Assembly: GCA_035529075.1 (NCBI GenBank)
Contig: DATKXK010000009.1
Span: 1-64,000, forward strand
Length of the DNA stretch: 64,000 nt
Source: Acidobacteriota bacterium
Lineage (GTDB): Bacteria; Zixibacteria; MSB-5A5; GN15; FEB-12
Direction: 5' to 3'
This document shows, piece after piece, positions 24,213 through 32,684 of the stretch (positions are counted from its first letter, which is position 1; every line of letters begins with the position of its first letter). The position numbers were made by a program, and so were the translations under genes. Under the pieces are notes generated by a model that was given only the letters and a program-made list of their open reading frames with translations, searched no databases and was not told the origin of the DNA.

Positions 24213-24383
24213 TCACGTCTTCTTTTCTTCCGGCTTGCAGCAGACTGTCGCCGTTTTGCCTGCCTCGGCCGACTCCGGAGTGCATATGCCGACACAGGCA
24301 TTGCCCAACTCTTTGCCGGTTACGTCGATTCGGAAACCCGTCTCGGTTCTGGTGATCGTAATGCAGGGCCGTTCCGTTTCCAT
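24213..24383 (-). CDS. 56-residue cysteine-containing small protein
   Basis: The ATG at 24383 follows AAAGGAG; an upstream in-frame ATG lacks such a site and lies across the operator. The product begins 'METERPCITITRTETGFRID', continues 'GNACVGICTP' and ends 'TVCCKPEEKKT'. A short beta-hairpin-like start precedes a C-x3-C and a CC pair, plausible for metal or persulfide binding. No family is recognised. It has its own TATAAT promoter overlapped by a palindrome shared with the DUF134-NifX operon. It is probably regulated by the ArsR protein just upstream. Confidence 0.65.
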   Translation of the reverse strand: METERPCITITRTETGFRIDVTGKELGNACVGICTPESAEAGKTATVCCKPEEKKT

Positions 24384-24419
24384 TTGCTGATCTCCTTTAT
24401 TTTTAGTAATGGCTATATC

Positions 24420-24441
24420 ATTATATGCACATATGCAGATA
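24420..24441 (-). promoter_or_regulatory. Promoter -10 and operator of the small-protein unit
   Basis: On the minus strand the -10 element TATAAT occupies 24425-24420. The operator-like ATCTGCATATGTGCAT (24439-24424) overlaps it. It matches the perfect palindrome at 16719-16734 in 13 of 16 bases. This suggests a common repressor. Confidence 0.6.
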
Positions 24442-24457
24442 TTTGTTTCAAAAAAAA

Positions 24458-24769
24458 TCATCCCCGGCTCTTTTTTTTCTTCCTGCCGTCCTTTACGGTG
24501 ACCTTCAGGCAGTCACAAAAGCCCGTGCAGCAACTGTTTACGGACTGTTTGTTGAGGCTGTAAAAGACATGCTGCCCCTCGCGCCGGTCGATAACGATAT
24601 CGGCCTCCCTGAGTATGGCCAGATGCCGGCTGGTGGCGGGCTGGGAAATGCCGATCCCCTTCGCTATCTCGTTAACCGTCATTTCCTTAGCTGAGAGCAA
24701 CGTGAGGATCTTGAGCCGCGAGGGATCCCCGAAGGCCTTGAAATACTTGGAAAATGTCTTCTCATCCAT
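24458..24769 (-). CDS. ArsR-family winged-helix regulator
   Basis: The start at 24769 (MDEKTFSKYF) gives 103 residues, the normal ArsR size; the upstream extension has no family similarity. The body 'FGDPSRLKILTLLSAKEMTV' and 'NEIAKGIGISQPATSRHLAI' is the ArsR HTH, and 'GQHVFYSLN' is the wing. The C-terminus has 'NSCCTGFCDCLKV', a C-C-x3-C-x-C cluster that is probably the metal or thiol sensor site. It is followed by the 56-residue Cys protein in the same direction. It probably controls the palindromic site at 24424 and perhaps its own promoter. Confidence 0.88.
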   Translation of the reverse strand: MDEKTFSKYFKAFGDPSRLKILTLLSAKEMTVNEIAKGIGISQPATSRHLAILREADIVIDRREGQHVFYSLNKQSVNSCCTGFCDCLKVTVKDGRKKKKSRG

Positions 24770-24831
24770 TCTCTGTCTCTTCGCCGATTCCGGGGCAGCC
24801 CCGGGGCTGATCCGGAGAATTACTGCATACC

Positions 24832-24853
24832 AATATATATATACGCAAATATA
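24832..24853 (-). promoter_or_regulatory. AT-rich promoter/operator region of the ArsR gene
   Basis: On the minus strand TATATTTGCGTATATATATATT lies 63-84 bases upstream of the start. It contains TATATT as a possible -10 and 'TTTGCGTATAT', which partly resembles the TGCATAT core of the operators at 24424 and 16719. A CCGGGG-CAG-CCCCGG hairpin (24790-24804) lies in the leader. Confidence 0.4.
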
Positions 24854-25095
24854 ACCGGGGGCAAAGCGCTTTTTTTCCATATTCTCCGGCCGGTTTCAAA
24901 GTTGGGGCATATGACAGGGATGAGCATTACATTGGTGTTACGATGGTGCCGGACCTCCGTGGTTAAGACGTACGCAGGTTCGGCCATGAGGTTGAGGATG
25001 AGTTCGAGGCGGAAGGGACAATGCCGCCGGCTGGCGGATTGTGGTCCGTGGGGGAATGGCAACGTCCGGACGGAGTTTGTAAGGACGGGTTACAG

Positions 25096-26283
25096 ATGGC
25101 GATGGTTTTGCTTGTGCTCGCGGCGGCAACTCTGCCTCTACTTCTTGCCGTAGCTTTCGAATTATGGCGGGGAAACCGCTCGACGGGCTTTCTGAAGGAC
25201 GTGTACCCGCAGAGGTTGCCTTCGCCTCCGCGCGTATCCGTGATCATTCCGGCACGCAACGAAGAGGAAAACATCGAACCGGCGCTGCGTTCCGTGCTCG
25301 ATCAGGATTACGGAAACCTCGAGATTATAGTTGTCGATGACCGTTCGACGGACCGGACATCGGCTATTCTGGGGCGCCTCAAAGAGTCCAATCTCTCGGT
25401 GAAACTGATTCGTGTGGATGAACTTCCGGCCGGCTGGCTGGGGAAAAACCACGCTCTGCAACTCGGGGCGCGGCAGGCGGGCGGCGCACTGCTTTTGTTT
25501 ACGGACGCCGATGTCGTGATGCACCGGTCCACCGTGAGCCGCGCGGTCGGGTATATGGTTACACATGAACTTGAGCATCTTGCCGTCTCGCCGGAGGTGA
25601 GGATGCCGGGCCTTCTCCTGCAGATATACGGCCGCGTTTTCAGCTTTTTCTTTGCCATGTATGCCAGGCCGTGGCAGGCCAGGGACCCCGCAAGCCGCGG
25701 TTATATCGGAATCGGCGCCTTTAACCTGATTCGTTCGGGCGTTTACCGGGCGGTCGGCGGACATTCGGCCATCGCGCTGCGGCCGGATGATGACATGAAG
25801 CTCGGCCAGTTAATCAAGCAAGCCGGGTATCGCCAGGAACTGCTCTTTGGCAGGGGCTTGATTGCCGTTCCATGGTACACGTCGATTGGTGCGCTGGCCC
25901 GCGGTATGGAGAAAAACGCCTTCGCCGCGGTGCAATACCGGGTGACGGGCATACTCGTCGTTACCGCCGGACAACTACTGTTCTTCGTGTGGCCGTTTCT
26001 GGGGCTGGGGCTGACAAGCGGCATCACGCAGGTCCTGAACGCCGGTATTGTCGCCGTGATCGTTTTCCTCGGCTGGGAGGGTGCGCCGTTCCATTTCGGC
26101 CGGCGGTGGCATAGCATCGGTTTCCCGGTCGGGACACTCCTTCTTGTATACATCCTCTGGCGATCCATGCTCAAGGCGCTGGTCACTCGGGAGATCCAGT
26201 GGCGTGGGACCACGTATTCACTGTCCGAACTGAGAGCCAACAGGGTCGACCGTAGCAGCAGCAGGCCCGACCGGCGCGCGTAA
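25096..26283 (+). CDS. Membrane-bound family 2 glycosyltransferase
   Basis: Start at 25096 (MAMVLLVL) with AAGGA upstream. An N-terminal helix is followed by the GT-A domain: 'RVSVIIPARNEEENIEPALR', 'IVVDDRSTD', metal-binding 'LLFTDADVVM' and 'ALRPDDDMKLGQLIKQAGYR'. Three or four C-terminal helices lie at about 285-370. The 395-residue layout is that of the hopanoid/carotenoid-type transferases (HpnB, CrtQ-like) annotated as GT2. It probably glycosylates a membrane lipid on the cytoplasmic face. The acceptor is unknown; no hopanoid or carotenoid gene is in the window. Confidence 0.88.
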   Translation: MAMVLLVLAAATLPLLLAVAFELWRGNRSTGFLKDVYPQRLPSPPRVSVIIPARNEEENIEPALRSVLDQDYGNLEIIVVDDRSTDRTSAILGRLKESNLSVKLIRVDELPAGWLGKNHALQLGARQAGGALLLFTDADVVMHRSTVSRAVGYMVTHELEHLAVSPEVRMPGLLLQIYGRVFSFFFAMYARPWQARDPASRGYIGIGAFNLIRSGVYRAVGGHSAIALRPDDDMKLGQLIKQAGYRQELLFGRGLIAVPWYTSIGALARGMEKNAFAAVQYRVTGILVVTAGQLLFFVWPFLGLGLTSGITQVLNAGIVAVIVFLGWEGAPFHFGRRWHSIGFPVGTLLLVYILWRSMLKALVTREIQWRGTTYSLSELRANRVDRSSSRPDRRA

Positions 26284-26495
26284 ACGGACGCTTCCTGCAC
26301 TTACTATGCCCGAGACCTGCCGTCGCCGGCCGTACGGTGCCGACCGGTTGAGCACGCACCTCAAATGCCCCATCTTTAGTTGACGAAGCGGAAAGAGGTC
26401 GCTTGTTTCTTCGATCACGACTACACTCAGATCGACATGTTTAAAGGTACCTTCGGAACACATCAAATCGGACCGGTTAGGCAAAGGAGTCCAAT

Positions 26496-27149
26496 ATGAG
26501 CGCATACGTTACCCCCGAAACGCTGAATGCACGAACAACCGCCTGGCTGGAGGAAATCGCTCCTTTCAATGAGCACAATATGCGACTGGACAAGGACACC
26601 TGCGCGCTCCTCGTTATTGACATGCAGCGGTTCTTCCTCGACCCGGAATCTCCGACGTACACCTGCGGGGGGGCCGCCATTCTGCCCGGTGTCAAACGCC
26701 TTGTGGCCGCTTTCCGAGCGGCTGACCGTCCGGTTATCTTCACGCGACACGTTCATCATCCGGCTCGACTTGATGCCGGTATCATGGAATGGTGGTGGGA
26801 CGGAATGTGCGTTGAAGGTAGCCCGGAGAGCGAACTCCATCCGGACGTGGAGCCCCTGGCTCATGAGAAGATCATATTGAAACATCGATATTCGGCCTTT
26901 TATAATACTGACCTGGAAACGGTTCTGCGCTGTCTGAATATTCGAGACCTCGTTATCAGCGGTATCATGACGAATATGTGTTGTGAATCGACCGCTCGAG
27001 ACGCCTATTACCGAGACTATCGGGTGTTTTTCCTGGCGGACGGGACCGGTTCCGTCAATGAGCAAATGCATCTGGCCAGCTTGCTCAATGCCGGCTTTGG
27101 CTTCGCGTATGTTACTACGGTGGCACGAATTACCGCTCAGATGGCGTGA
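26496..27149 (+). CDS. Isochorismatase-like cysteine hydrolase
   Basis: AAAGGAG lies six bases before the ATG. The 217-residue enzyme has the catalytic triad of the family: Asp in 'LLVIDMQRFFLD', Lys in 'ILKHRYSAFYNTDL' and Cys in 'SGIMTNMCCESTARDAYYRD', with the usual cis-peptide region before Cys. The family includes nicotinamidase, N-carbamoylsarcosine amidase and isochorismatase. The loop 'WWWDGMCVEGSPESELHPD' is typical of the uncharacterised branch, so the substrate is open. It is monocistronic. Confidence 0.9.
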   Translation: MSAYVTPETLNARTTAWLEEIAPFNEHNMRLDKDTCALLVIDMQRFFLDPESPTYTCGGAAILPGVKRLVAAFRAADRPVIFTRHVHHPARLDAGIMEWWWDGMCVEGSPESELHPDVEPLAHEKIILKHRYSAFYNTDLETVLRCLNIRDLVISGIMTNMCCESTARDAYYRDYRVFFLADGTGSVNEQMHLASLLNAGFGFAYVTTVARITAQMA

Positions 27150-27318
27150 CCATAGCCGACCGATACTCATTCTGCCGGACACTTTTCTCTTCAGGTAGAG
27201 CATTGATTTCCGGAACTTCCGGCAGAACCGGTGTCTCCTTTTTGCCGGCCTCAGGTGTCATTCAGGTTGACTGAGGACAGATATTTCAGGTGCGGGTTGA
27301 CGAACAAAGGAGGAAACG

Positions 27319-28347
27319 ATGAAGTGGCCGCACAGATTGTTCATACCGGCAATGTTGGCAGTGCTCGCCGTGACACAGGGGTGCCTGACACGCTCCGAAG
27401 AGATTACGGTCGACCGTGACGGCCGGGCTACAATCGTTGCAGAGTTCGAGGGAGAGGTCGATGATTTCGGCCCACCGATTTCCCTTCCGGCCGAGCCGGA
27501 CTGGGAAATCCTGTCGGACGTCATTGATTCCAGCGATGCCGACAAAATAGAGCGAAACCTCAAGGTGAGACGGGTCGTGCCGTACGGGGAGCCTCTGCCC
27601 GAGACGTATGCGACGGGCGAACGCGGCGACCCGAAGGCCAGCCTGCGGTTCCCTGGTGAAATCAGGTACTGGAAGGAAGGCGGGCGTACGTTCTATGAGT
27701 TCAAACGGACTTATCTTGCACGCAGGTATTTCCGGTTCAACGGGGAAGCCGAGTCGATGATGGACAAGGACCTCGAAAAACGCGTCCTGGAGAAGGGTAT
27801 ATTCGAGGTGTCAGAGGAAGACCGGACGAAGTACCTTGCGCTTCTCGCCCGGCAGGCACAACATCGTCAAAGAGAACTTCTTTCGGAGATTCTGGGCATG
27901 CTGGTTCTCGAGCATGGTCTGCCCGTTTCGGTCAAGGTGAACATCCAGCAGCAGGCCGAACCGTACATCGTTAACGCAATCACGCCCGCGAAGCTTCTCG
28001 CCGTGCTGGCCATGGATGAGGATTCCATAGGCGCAGAATTCGACAAGCTTGCCCGGGACCTGCAGCAGAGTTTCGCCGGGCTTGTCATGAGCGCGGCGGG
28101 CTCCGACCCGGCGGGAAGCGGCGCGAGGTTTGAGACCGCCCGGCGGGCCGTGGAACATGAGTATAAACTTACCGAGGCTCTCAACAGCAACGGGTTCGAT
28201 GTCCATGTGCGCCTGCCCGGCGAGATAGTCACGACCAACGGCGAGAGGGACAGAGAGAATCCCGGGGCGGTCGGCTGGACGTTTGGAGGAGAGGACCTGC
28301 ACGACCGCGACATCCCCCTGCACGCGCTGTCCGTCGTGGAGGACTGA
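27319..28347 (+). CDS. Lipoprotein upstream of an ECF sigma gene
   Basis: AAAGGAGG lies before the ATG. Residues 1-22 form a signal peptide ending in a lipobox (TQGC). The 342-residue mature part opens 'LTRSEEITVDRDGRATIVAE' and has a beta-rich first half, then a long helical part around 'RTKYLALLARQAQHRQRELL'. I recognise no family. Position directly before sigma factor and anti-sigma genes in the same direction suggests a role in envelope sensing or as a regulon member. Confidence 0.7.
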   Translation: MKWPHRLFIPAMLAVLAVTQGCLTRSEEITVDRDGRATIVAEFEGEVDDFGPPISLPAEPDWEILSDVIDSSDADKIERNLKVRRVVPYGEPLPETYATGERGDPKASLRFPGEIRYWKEGGRTFYEFKRTYLARRYFRFNGEAESMMDKDLEKRVLEKGIFEVSEEDRTKYLALLARQAQHRQRELLSEILGMLVLEHGLPVSVKVNIQQQAEPYIVNAITPAKLLAVLAMDEDSIGAEFDKLARDLQQSFAGLVMSAAGSDPAGSGARFETARRAVEHEYKLTEALNSNGFDVHVRLPGEIVTTNGERDRENPGAVGWTFGGEDLHDRDIPLHALSVVED

Positions 28348-28389
28348 AGGTGAGGGCCGGTCGATACAGGGTGTCAGTGGAGATTCAAC

Positions 28390-28902
28390 GTGGCTGAGGA
28401 CATAACCGAGGCAGTTCGTGAGTTTTCCGGCGGCGTGTTCCGTCTGGCCTGCCGGATCGTCTCTGACAGGGAAGAGGCTCTCGACCTCACACAGGAAGCG
28501 TTTGTAAGAGTCTTCCAGGGTCGCAGGAGCAGGGACGGCGGCAAACTGAAGGCGTACCTGTACCGCACGGCGTTCAATCTTGCGCTCAACAGCAAGAGGA
28601 ACCGACTGAGAAGGAATGCAGCAGAGGGTTCTCTTGCGGAAGCCGTTGCGGCGCAGGCTCCCGAGCAGCCGGACCGCGTGTTCGAGACCGCCGAGACGGC
28701 GTCCCGTGTCAACCGGGCCGTAGAGTCGCTGTCAGGCAGGCAGAGGGAGGCCGTAACGCTGAGATTCTATGCCGATCTTACGCTGGCCGAGGTTGCCCGC
28801 GTTATGGGCGTTTCACAGGGGTCGGTGAAAATCCACCTGGCCAGAGGTCTGCGGAATTTGAAGAAGTGTTTGCACGGTGCGATGGGAAAGGAGAGACTGT
28901 GA
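28390..28902 (+). CDS. ECF-type RNA polymerase sigma factor
   Basis: GTG start. The 170-residue protein has sigma region 2 ('FSGGVFRLACRIVSDREEAL', 'DLTQEAFVRVFQG') and region 4 ('LSGRQREAVTLRFYADLTLA', 'EVARVMGVSQGSVKIHLARG'). Size and lack of region 3 are typical of group 4 sigma factors. Its last four bases (GTGA) overlap the start of the anti-sigma gene. It presumably directs RNA polymerase to envelope or stress promoters. The target motif cannot be read from here. Confidence 0.92.
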   Translation: MAEDITEAVREFSGGVFRLACRIVSDREEALDLTQEAFVRVFQGRRSRDGGKLKAYLYRTAFNLALNSKRNRLRRNAAEGSLAEAVAAQAPEQPDRVFETAETASRVNRAVESLSGRQREAVTLRFYADLTLAEVARVMGVSQGSVKIHLARGLRNLKKCLHGAMGKERL

Positions 28903-29396
28903 GTTGCAGGCAGTACACGGATAAGCTGGCTTTACTGGCCACGGGTGATCTCGAGCCTGCCGAAAAGCGGGAGCTTGAGCAGCATTTGAAAGAGTGTTCG
29001 GCTTGCCGGGCCGAACTGGAAGAGTTGCGCGTGGTGGTTGCCATGTTTGAACCGGGGGGCGCCGACGGCCTGACGGAGATTGAACGGCTGCGGCTGGAAA
29101 ACGAGATATACCGCAAGCTCGCTGCACGCCCGCCCACCGGACTGAGCACGCAGAAAGCCTCCAGGGTGATCTCGACCTTGGTACGGATTGCCGCTGCCAT
29201 AGCAATCTTCGCTCTCGGGTACGCAGCGCACCCGTTGTTCACGGCACCCGGTCGGCCCGAAGCGTCGGTGGCGCAGCTCGTCGAGTCACGGGGCAGTATC
29301 CCGGAGAACTGGCAGGCATCAGCGTCGGGACTGAGGTTATCACCGAACGGGCTGCGCGCAATCGCCAGGGGCACGACGGCGCTGGCACCGCAGTGA
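28899..29396 (+). CDS. Zinc-finger anti-sigma factor
   Basis: GTG at 28899 with AAGGAG upstream, overlapping the sigma stop. The 165-residue product has the zinc-binding anti-sigma motif 'EQHLKECSACRAELEEL' (H-x3-C-x2-C) in its cytoplasmic part, with a preceding Cys near the start. A single membrane helix 'IAAAIAIFALGYAAHPLF' at about 93-110 is followed by a short external tail. This fits a membrane-held inhibitor of the adjacent ECF sigma factor. Confidence 0.9.
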   Translation: MSCRQYTDKLALLATGDLEPAEKRELEQHLKECSACRAELEELRVVVAMFEPGGADGLTEIERLRLENEIYRKLAARPPTGLSTQKASRVISTLVRIAAAIAIFALGYAAHPLFTAPGRPEASVAQLVESRGSIPENWQASASGLRLSPNGLRAIARGTTALAPQ

Positions 29397-29712
29397 GCAC
29401 ACCATCCACACTCGCCGACGGTGGTGGAGGGCTTCTTGGTGTTTATTACTCCGGCCGTTTAACGCGGTGAGGACGGTCTTTCCGTCCGCACGGTCTCCAA
29501 TCTCCTGAACGGAAACATTTGCACTTACTCCAGCCAGGTAAATGTCTTACATTAGGTCCACGCTGAGTCGTCGTCAGGGCTTTAGCAACCGGTTCTGATG
29601 GAAGACGGCTTCTGGCTGCGGTTCAGATCGCCGCCGTCGGCTGACAGACCAACGCGAACCTGAACGGCGCGAGCATACGGGTTTGATCGATTCTCAGCTT
29701 TAGGAGTCCGCT
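29397..29712 (+). other. Intergenic stretch with a short hairpin
   Basis: 316 bases without a gene. GGACGG-TCTTT-CCGTCC (29471-29487) is a perfect 6-bp hairpin without a T-run, 75 bases after the anti-sigma stop. TAGGAG near 29700 is the ribosome site of the next gene. No riboswitch pattern was recognised. Confidence 0.4.
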
Positions 29713-29916
29713 ATGGAGTGCAAACAGCAGCAGAATCTGGATGCCTGCAATTGCAGTTACGAGCCGTGCTCGCGCAAGGGTATGTGCTGCGATTGCCTGA
29801 GGTATCACCTGAGGAGCCGGGAACTGCCTGCATGTTGTTTTCCGGATGACGCTGAGCGAACGTACGATCGGTCGTTTCAGCATTTCGCGCGGCTGGTAGC
29901 TGAGCACAGATTGTAA
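29713..29916 (+). CDS. DUF6485 small cysteine-rich protein
   Basis: TAGGAG lies before the ATG. The 67-residue product begins '[20 protein letters not shown]', then '[12 protein letters not shown]' and '[20 protein letters not shown]', a pattern I know as DUF6485. Nine cysteines, arranged C-x8-C-x-C-x4-C-x5-CC-x-C and CC, suggest a zinc or iron-sulfur protein. Its function is unknown. The THEP1 NTPase gene follows 19 bases later, probably in the same transcript. Confidence 0.85.
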   Translation: MECKQQQNLDACNCSYEPCSRKGMCCDCLRYHLRSRELPACCFPDDAERTYDRSFQHFARLVAEHRL

Positions 29917-29935
29917 CCGTTCGCGTCAAGACGAG

Positions 29936-30466
29936 ATGGTCAAAACCAACGTTCTTATCACCGGCCTTCCGGGGGTGGGTAAGACGACCTTGATCAGGTC
30001 GCTGTGCCGGAGCCTGCGCTCACTTCATCCGGTCGGCTTCTACACCGAAGAGATACGGGAGCGCGGCGTCCGCCGGGGATTCGCGCTCGTGGGTCTGGAC
30101 GGCGCGAAGAGCGTTCTGTCGCACACGGATATTGCGAGCCCGCACCGAGTGGGCAAGTATCGTGTGGATGTCCCGGGGTTTGAAGAATTTCTCGACGGCA
30201 TGGGTTTGCTCGGCACGGCCGACCGGCTGGTGATAATCGATGAAATAGGAAAAATGGAGTGCCTGTCGGCCGGATTCAGAGACCTCCTCGACCGGCTGTT
30301 GAAATCGGAGAAGCTCCTGCTGGCCACTATCGCACTGAAGGGCGGCGGTATCATGGAGGCGACGAAACGGCGGCCCGACGCAGTCCTCTTCGAAATGACG
30401 CGACATAACAGGGATTCTCTGCATGCTCAAATTGTGGCCTATCTCGAACAGCACATCCTTCGTTGA
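29936..30466 (+). CDS. THEP1-family nucleoside-triphosphatase
   Basis: The 176 residues show Walker A 'ITGLPGVGKTTLIRSL', the family segment 'PVGFYTEEIRERGVRRGFAL' and Walker B 'LVIIDEIGKMECLS'. This identifies the THEP1/NTPase_1 family (archaeal and mammalian cancer-related NTPase), which hydrolyses NTPs slowly and whose biological role is open. The length is normal (about 175-180). It follows DUF6485 closely. Confidence 0.92.
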   Translation: MVKTNVLITGLPGVGKTTLIRSLCRSLRSLHPVGFYTEEIRERGVRRGFALVGLDGAKSVLSHTDIASPHRVGKYRVDVPGFEEFLDGMGLLGTADRLVIIDEIGKMECLSAGFRDLLDRLLKSEKLLLATIALKGGGIMEATKRRPDAVLFEMTRHNRDSLHAQIVAYLEQHILR

Positions 30467-30549
30467 CGGGCGTGCGCCCGGGGAAGGACCCGAATCCGGT
30501 CTTAGCTGAGGATGACGGTTTTCTCAACTGCGGGCACGGCAGGATTCAG

Positions 30550-30578
30550 TTGACTTAAGTCATGAGCTGACGCTATGT
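30550..30578 (+). promoter_or_regulatory. Possible promoter with TGACTTAAGTCA palindrome
   Basis: TTGACT (30550-30555) and, after 17 bases, CTATGT (30573-30578) make a weak promoter for the S9 peptidase gene. A perfect 12-bp palindrome TGACTTAAGTCA (30551-30562) overlaps the -35 and could be an operator. Confidence 0.4.
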
Positions 30579-30622
30579 ATTATCACTTCGTTTCGCAGAC
30601 AAGGTAGGGAGAATTGCGACAT

Positions 30623-32647
30623 ATGAGGCTGACCGTTATCCTGTTGATCGGCGTTATTGCCTGCCCGGGGCTCTCGGCGAGAACAATCACGTTTGACGAC
30701 CTGTACGGCCTTCCACGGTGCGAAGATGTGCAGATATCGCCGGACGGAGAGCGAGTCGTGTTTGTCCTGAATACGGCGGACCTGGGAAACAATACCAGCC
30801 AGAGCCACCTGTGGATCATGAGCGATGTCGGCGACGATCTGCGGCAACTCACGTTCGGGCCGTCGAGTAATTGGCACCCGCGATGGTCGAGCGACGGTCG
30901 GTCACTGCTGTTTCTCTCCGATCGCGGGGGCGATGACCAGGTATGGCTCCTGCCGATACAGGGAGGTGAGGCCGGGCAAGTTACAGACCTGGGCACCGGC
31001 GTGGAGGAATTCGCCTGCTCTCCGTCGGGCGACAACCTCATGCTCGTGTCCCGCGTCTTTCCGGACTGTCGGACCGACAGTTGCAACCGGGCTCGCCTGG
31101 CGTGGCAGGAGGAAAATCCTGAGCAGCCTCGGCTGTACGACCGTCTGCTGTTCCGCCGCTATGATCACTGGGATGATGGACGGATAAACAAGCTGTTTCT
31201 TACGCATCATTCGGGCAAGGCTCGTCAAATGCCGGTTGCCGGTCCGTTTGACGCGCCGACCTCCCTTCTCGGCGGCTACGGTGACTTCACTTTCTCCCAC
31301 GACGGAGAAGAAGCCTGTTTTTCCATGAGCGCCGACTCGATGCCGGCGGTGTGCGTAAACAACGACCTCTGGGTGGTCCGCCTGCCGGAGGGCGAACCGG
31401 TCAGGTTGACTGCCTACCCGGGTCAGGAAGTCTCGCCGCGGTATTCGCCGGACGGACGGTACCTTGCCTTCCACAAGACGGAGCGGGCCGCCTACGAGTC
31501 CGACCAGTATGACCTCGTGATTCGCAACCGGCGTGATTCCGGCGAGATAAACCTGACGTCGGCGTTTGACCGTTCGGTGGGCGAGTACGCATGGTCGCCG
31601 GACTCGCGTTATATCTATTTTGCCGCCATTGAGCACGGGTTCAGGAAGATCTGGCGGGTCGAAATCGAATCCAGCGGGATGGAGATGCTCCTTGACAGCG
31701 CGGTCTACGGTGACTTGTGCATGTCTCCGGACGGAAAGTACCTGGTCGTTCACAGATCGCTTCCCGACCAGCCGGGTGAGTTGTACCGGTTTGACCTGGA
31801 CACTCGCTCGTTGACTCGTCTGACCCGCTTCACGGACAACATAGCGGGCGAGCTGAAGATGAGCCGCGCCGACGACTTCTGGTTTGCCGGGGCGCTTGGT
31901 GACTCCGTGCAGGGTTTCATTACCACACCACCCGGCTTCGATCCGACCCGCACGTATCCGCTCGTGCTGCTCATTCACGGCGGACCGCAATGGTGCTGGC
32001 TGCGTGATTTCAACTATTACGGCTGGAATACCCAATTGGTGGCCGCCCAGGGGTACGTGGTGGTGCAGGTCAATCCCCACGGCAGTATCGGGTACGGCCG
32101 AACCTTCAAGGAATACGTGTCCGGCAACTGGGGAAAGGGAGATTTCGAGGACCTGATGAAGGGTGTGGATTACGTCGTCGACAACTTTGCGTACGTAGAC
32201 TCATCGCGGATGGCCGCTCTGGGACGTTCGTTTGGCGGTTTCATGGTCAACTGGATCTGTGGCCATACCGACAGGTTCACGTGCCTGGTCAGTGTTGACG
32301 GGACCAGCAATCACCTCAGTAACTACGGCTCAACCGATGAGTTGTGGTTCCCGGAATCGGAATTTGACGGCACGCCGTGGACGAACCGGCAGGAGTACGT
32401 GCGGTCATCTCCGCTGACGTACGCGGAAAGCTTCAGGACCCCCACCATGGTGATCCACGGGCAAGGCGATTACCGCGTTGACCTCAGCGAAGGTTTGCAG
32501 ATGTTCACGGCGCTTCAGAGGATGGGTGTGCCGTCCCGGCTTCTCTGTTTTCCGGACGAAGGCCACCAGGTGCAAAAGCTCGGCAACCTCCGCTACGTCT
32601 ATGAAAAGCAGTTCGAATGGCTGGCGCGATGGCTGACGCCCAGGTGA
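30623..32647 (+). CDS. Exported prolyl-oligopeptidase-family (S9) peptidase
   Basis: ATG at 30623 chosen over TTG at 30614 because it gives a normal signal peptide ('MRLTVILLIGVIACPGLSA'). Residues 30-420 form a WD/TolB-like beta-propeller ('CEDVQISPDGERVVFVLN', 'DGRYLAFHK', 'WSPDSRYIYF'). The alpha/beta hydrolase domain follows, with nucleophile 'ALGRSFGGFMVNW', Asp in 'VIHGQGDYRVD' and His in 'FPDEGHQV'. This is the S9C acylaminoacyl-peptidase type. The 674-residue length is normal. It probably degrades peptides in the periplasm. Confidence 0.92.
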   Translation: MRLTVILLIGVIACPGLSARTITFDDLYGLPRCEDVQISPDGERVVFVLNTADLGNNTSQSHLWIMSDVGDDLRQLTFGPSSNWHPRWSSDGRSLLFLSDRGGDDQVWLLPIQGGEAGQVTDLGTGVEEFACSPSGDNLMLVSRVFPDCRTDSCNRARLAWQEENPEQPRLYDRLLFRRYDHWDDGRINKLFLTHHSGKARQMPVAGPFDAPTSLLGGYGDFTFSHDGEEACFSMSADSMPAVCVNNDLWVVRLPEGEPVRLTAYPGQEVSPRYSPDGRYLAFHKTERAAYESDQYDLVIRNRRDSGEINLTSAFDRSVGEYAWSPDSRYIYFAAIEHGFRKIWRVEIESSGMEMLLDSAVYGDLCMSPDGKYLVVHRSLPDQPGELYRFDLDTRSLTRLTRFTDNIAGELKMSRADDFWFAGALGDSVQGFITTPPGFDPTRTYPLVLLIHGGPQWCWLRDFNYYGWNTQLVAAQGYVVVQVNPHGSIGYGRTFKEYVSGNWGKGDFEDLMKGVDYVVDNFAYVDSSRMAALGRSFGGFMVNWICGHTDRFTCLVSVDGTSNHLSNYGSTDELWFPESEFDGTPWTNRQEYVRSSPLTYAESFRTPTMVIHGQGDYRVDLSEGLQMFTALQRMGVPSRLLCFPDEGHQVQKLGNLRYVYEKQFEWLARWLTPR

Positions 32648-32684
32648 ACCACAGTAACCGGTGGTCAGGGCTGTCTATGACCAG

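Noticed and set aside
24213-24215. Second possible selenocysteine UGA at the end of the 56-residue Cys protein
   Set aside because: A small hairpin (TTCGG-CACA-CCGAA) follows at a similar distance, but its loop has no G, the extension is only ten residues, and a Lys-rich end before the stop looks natural.
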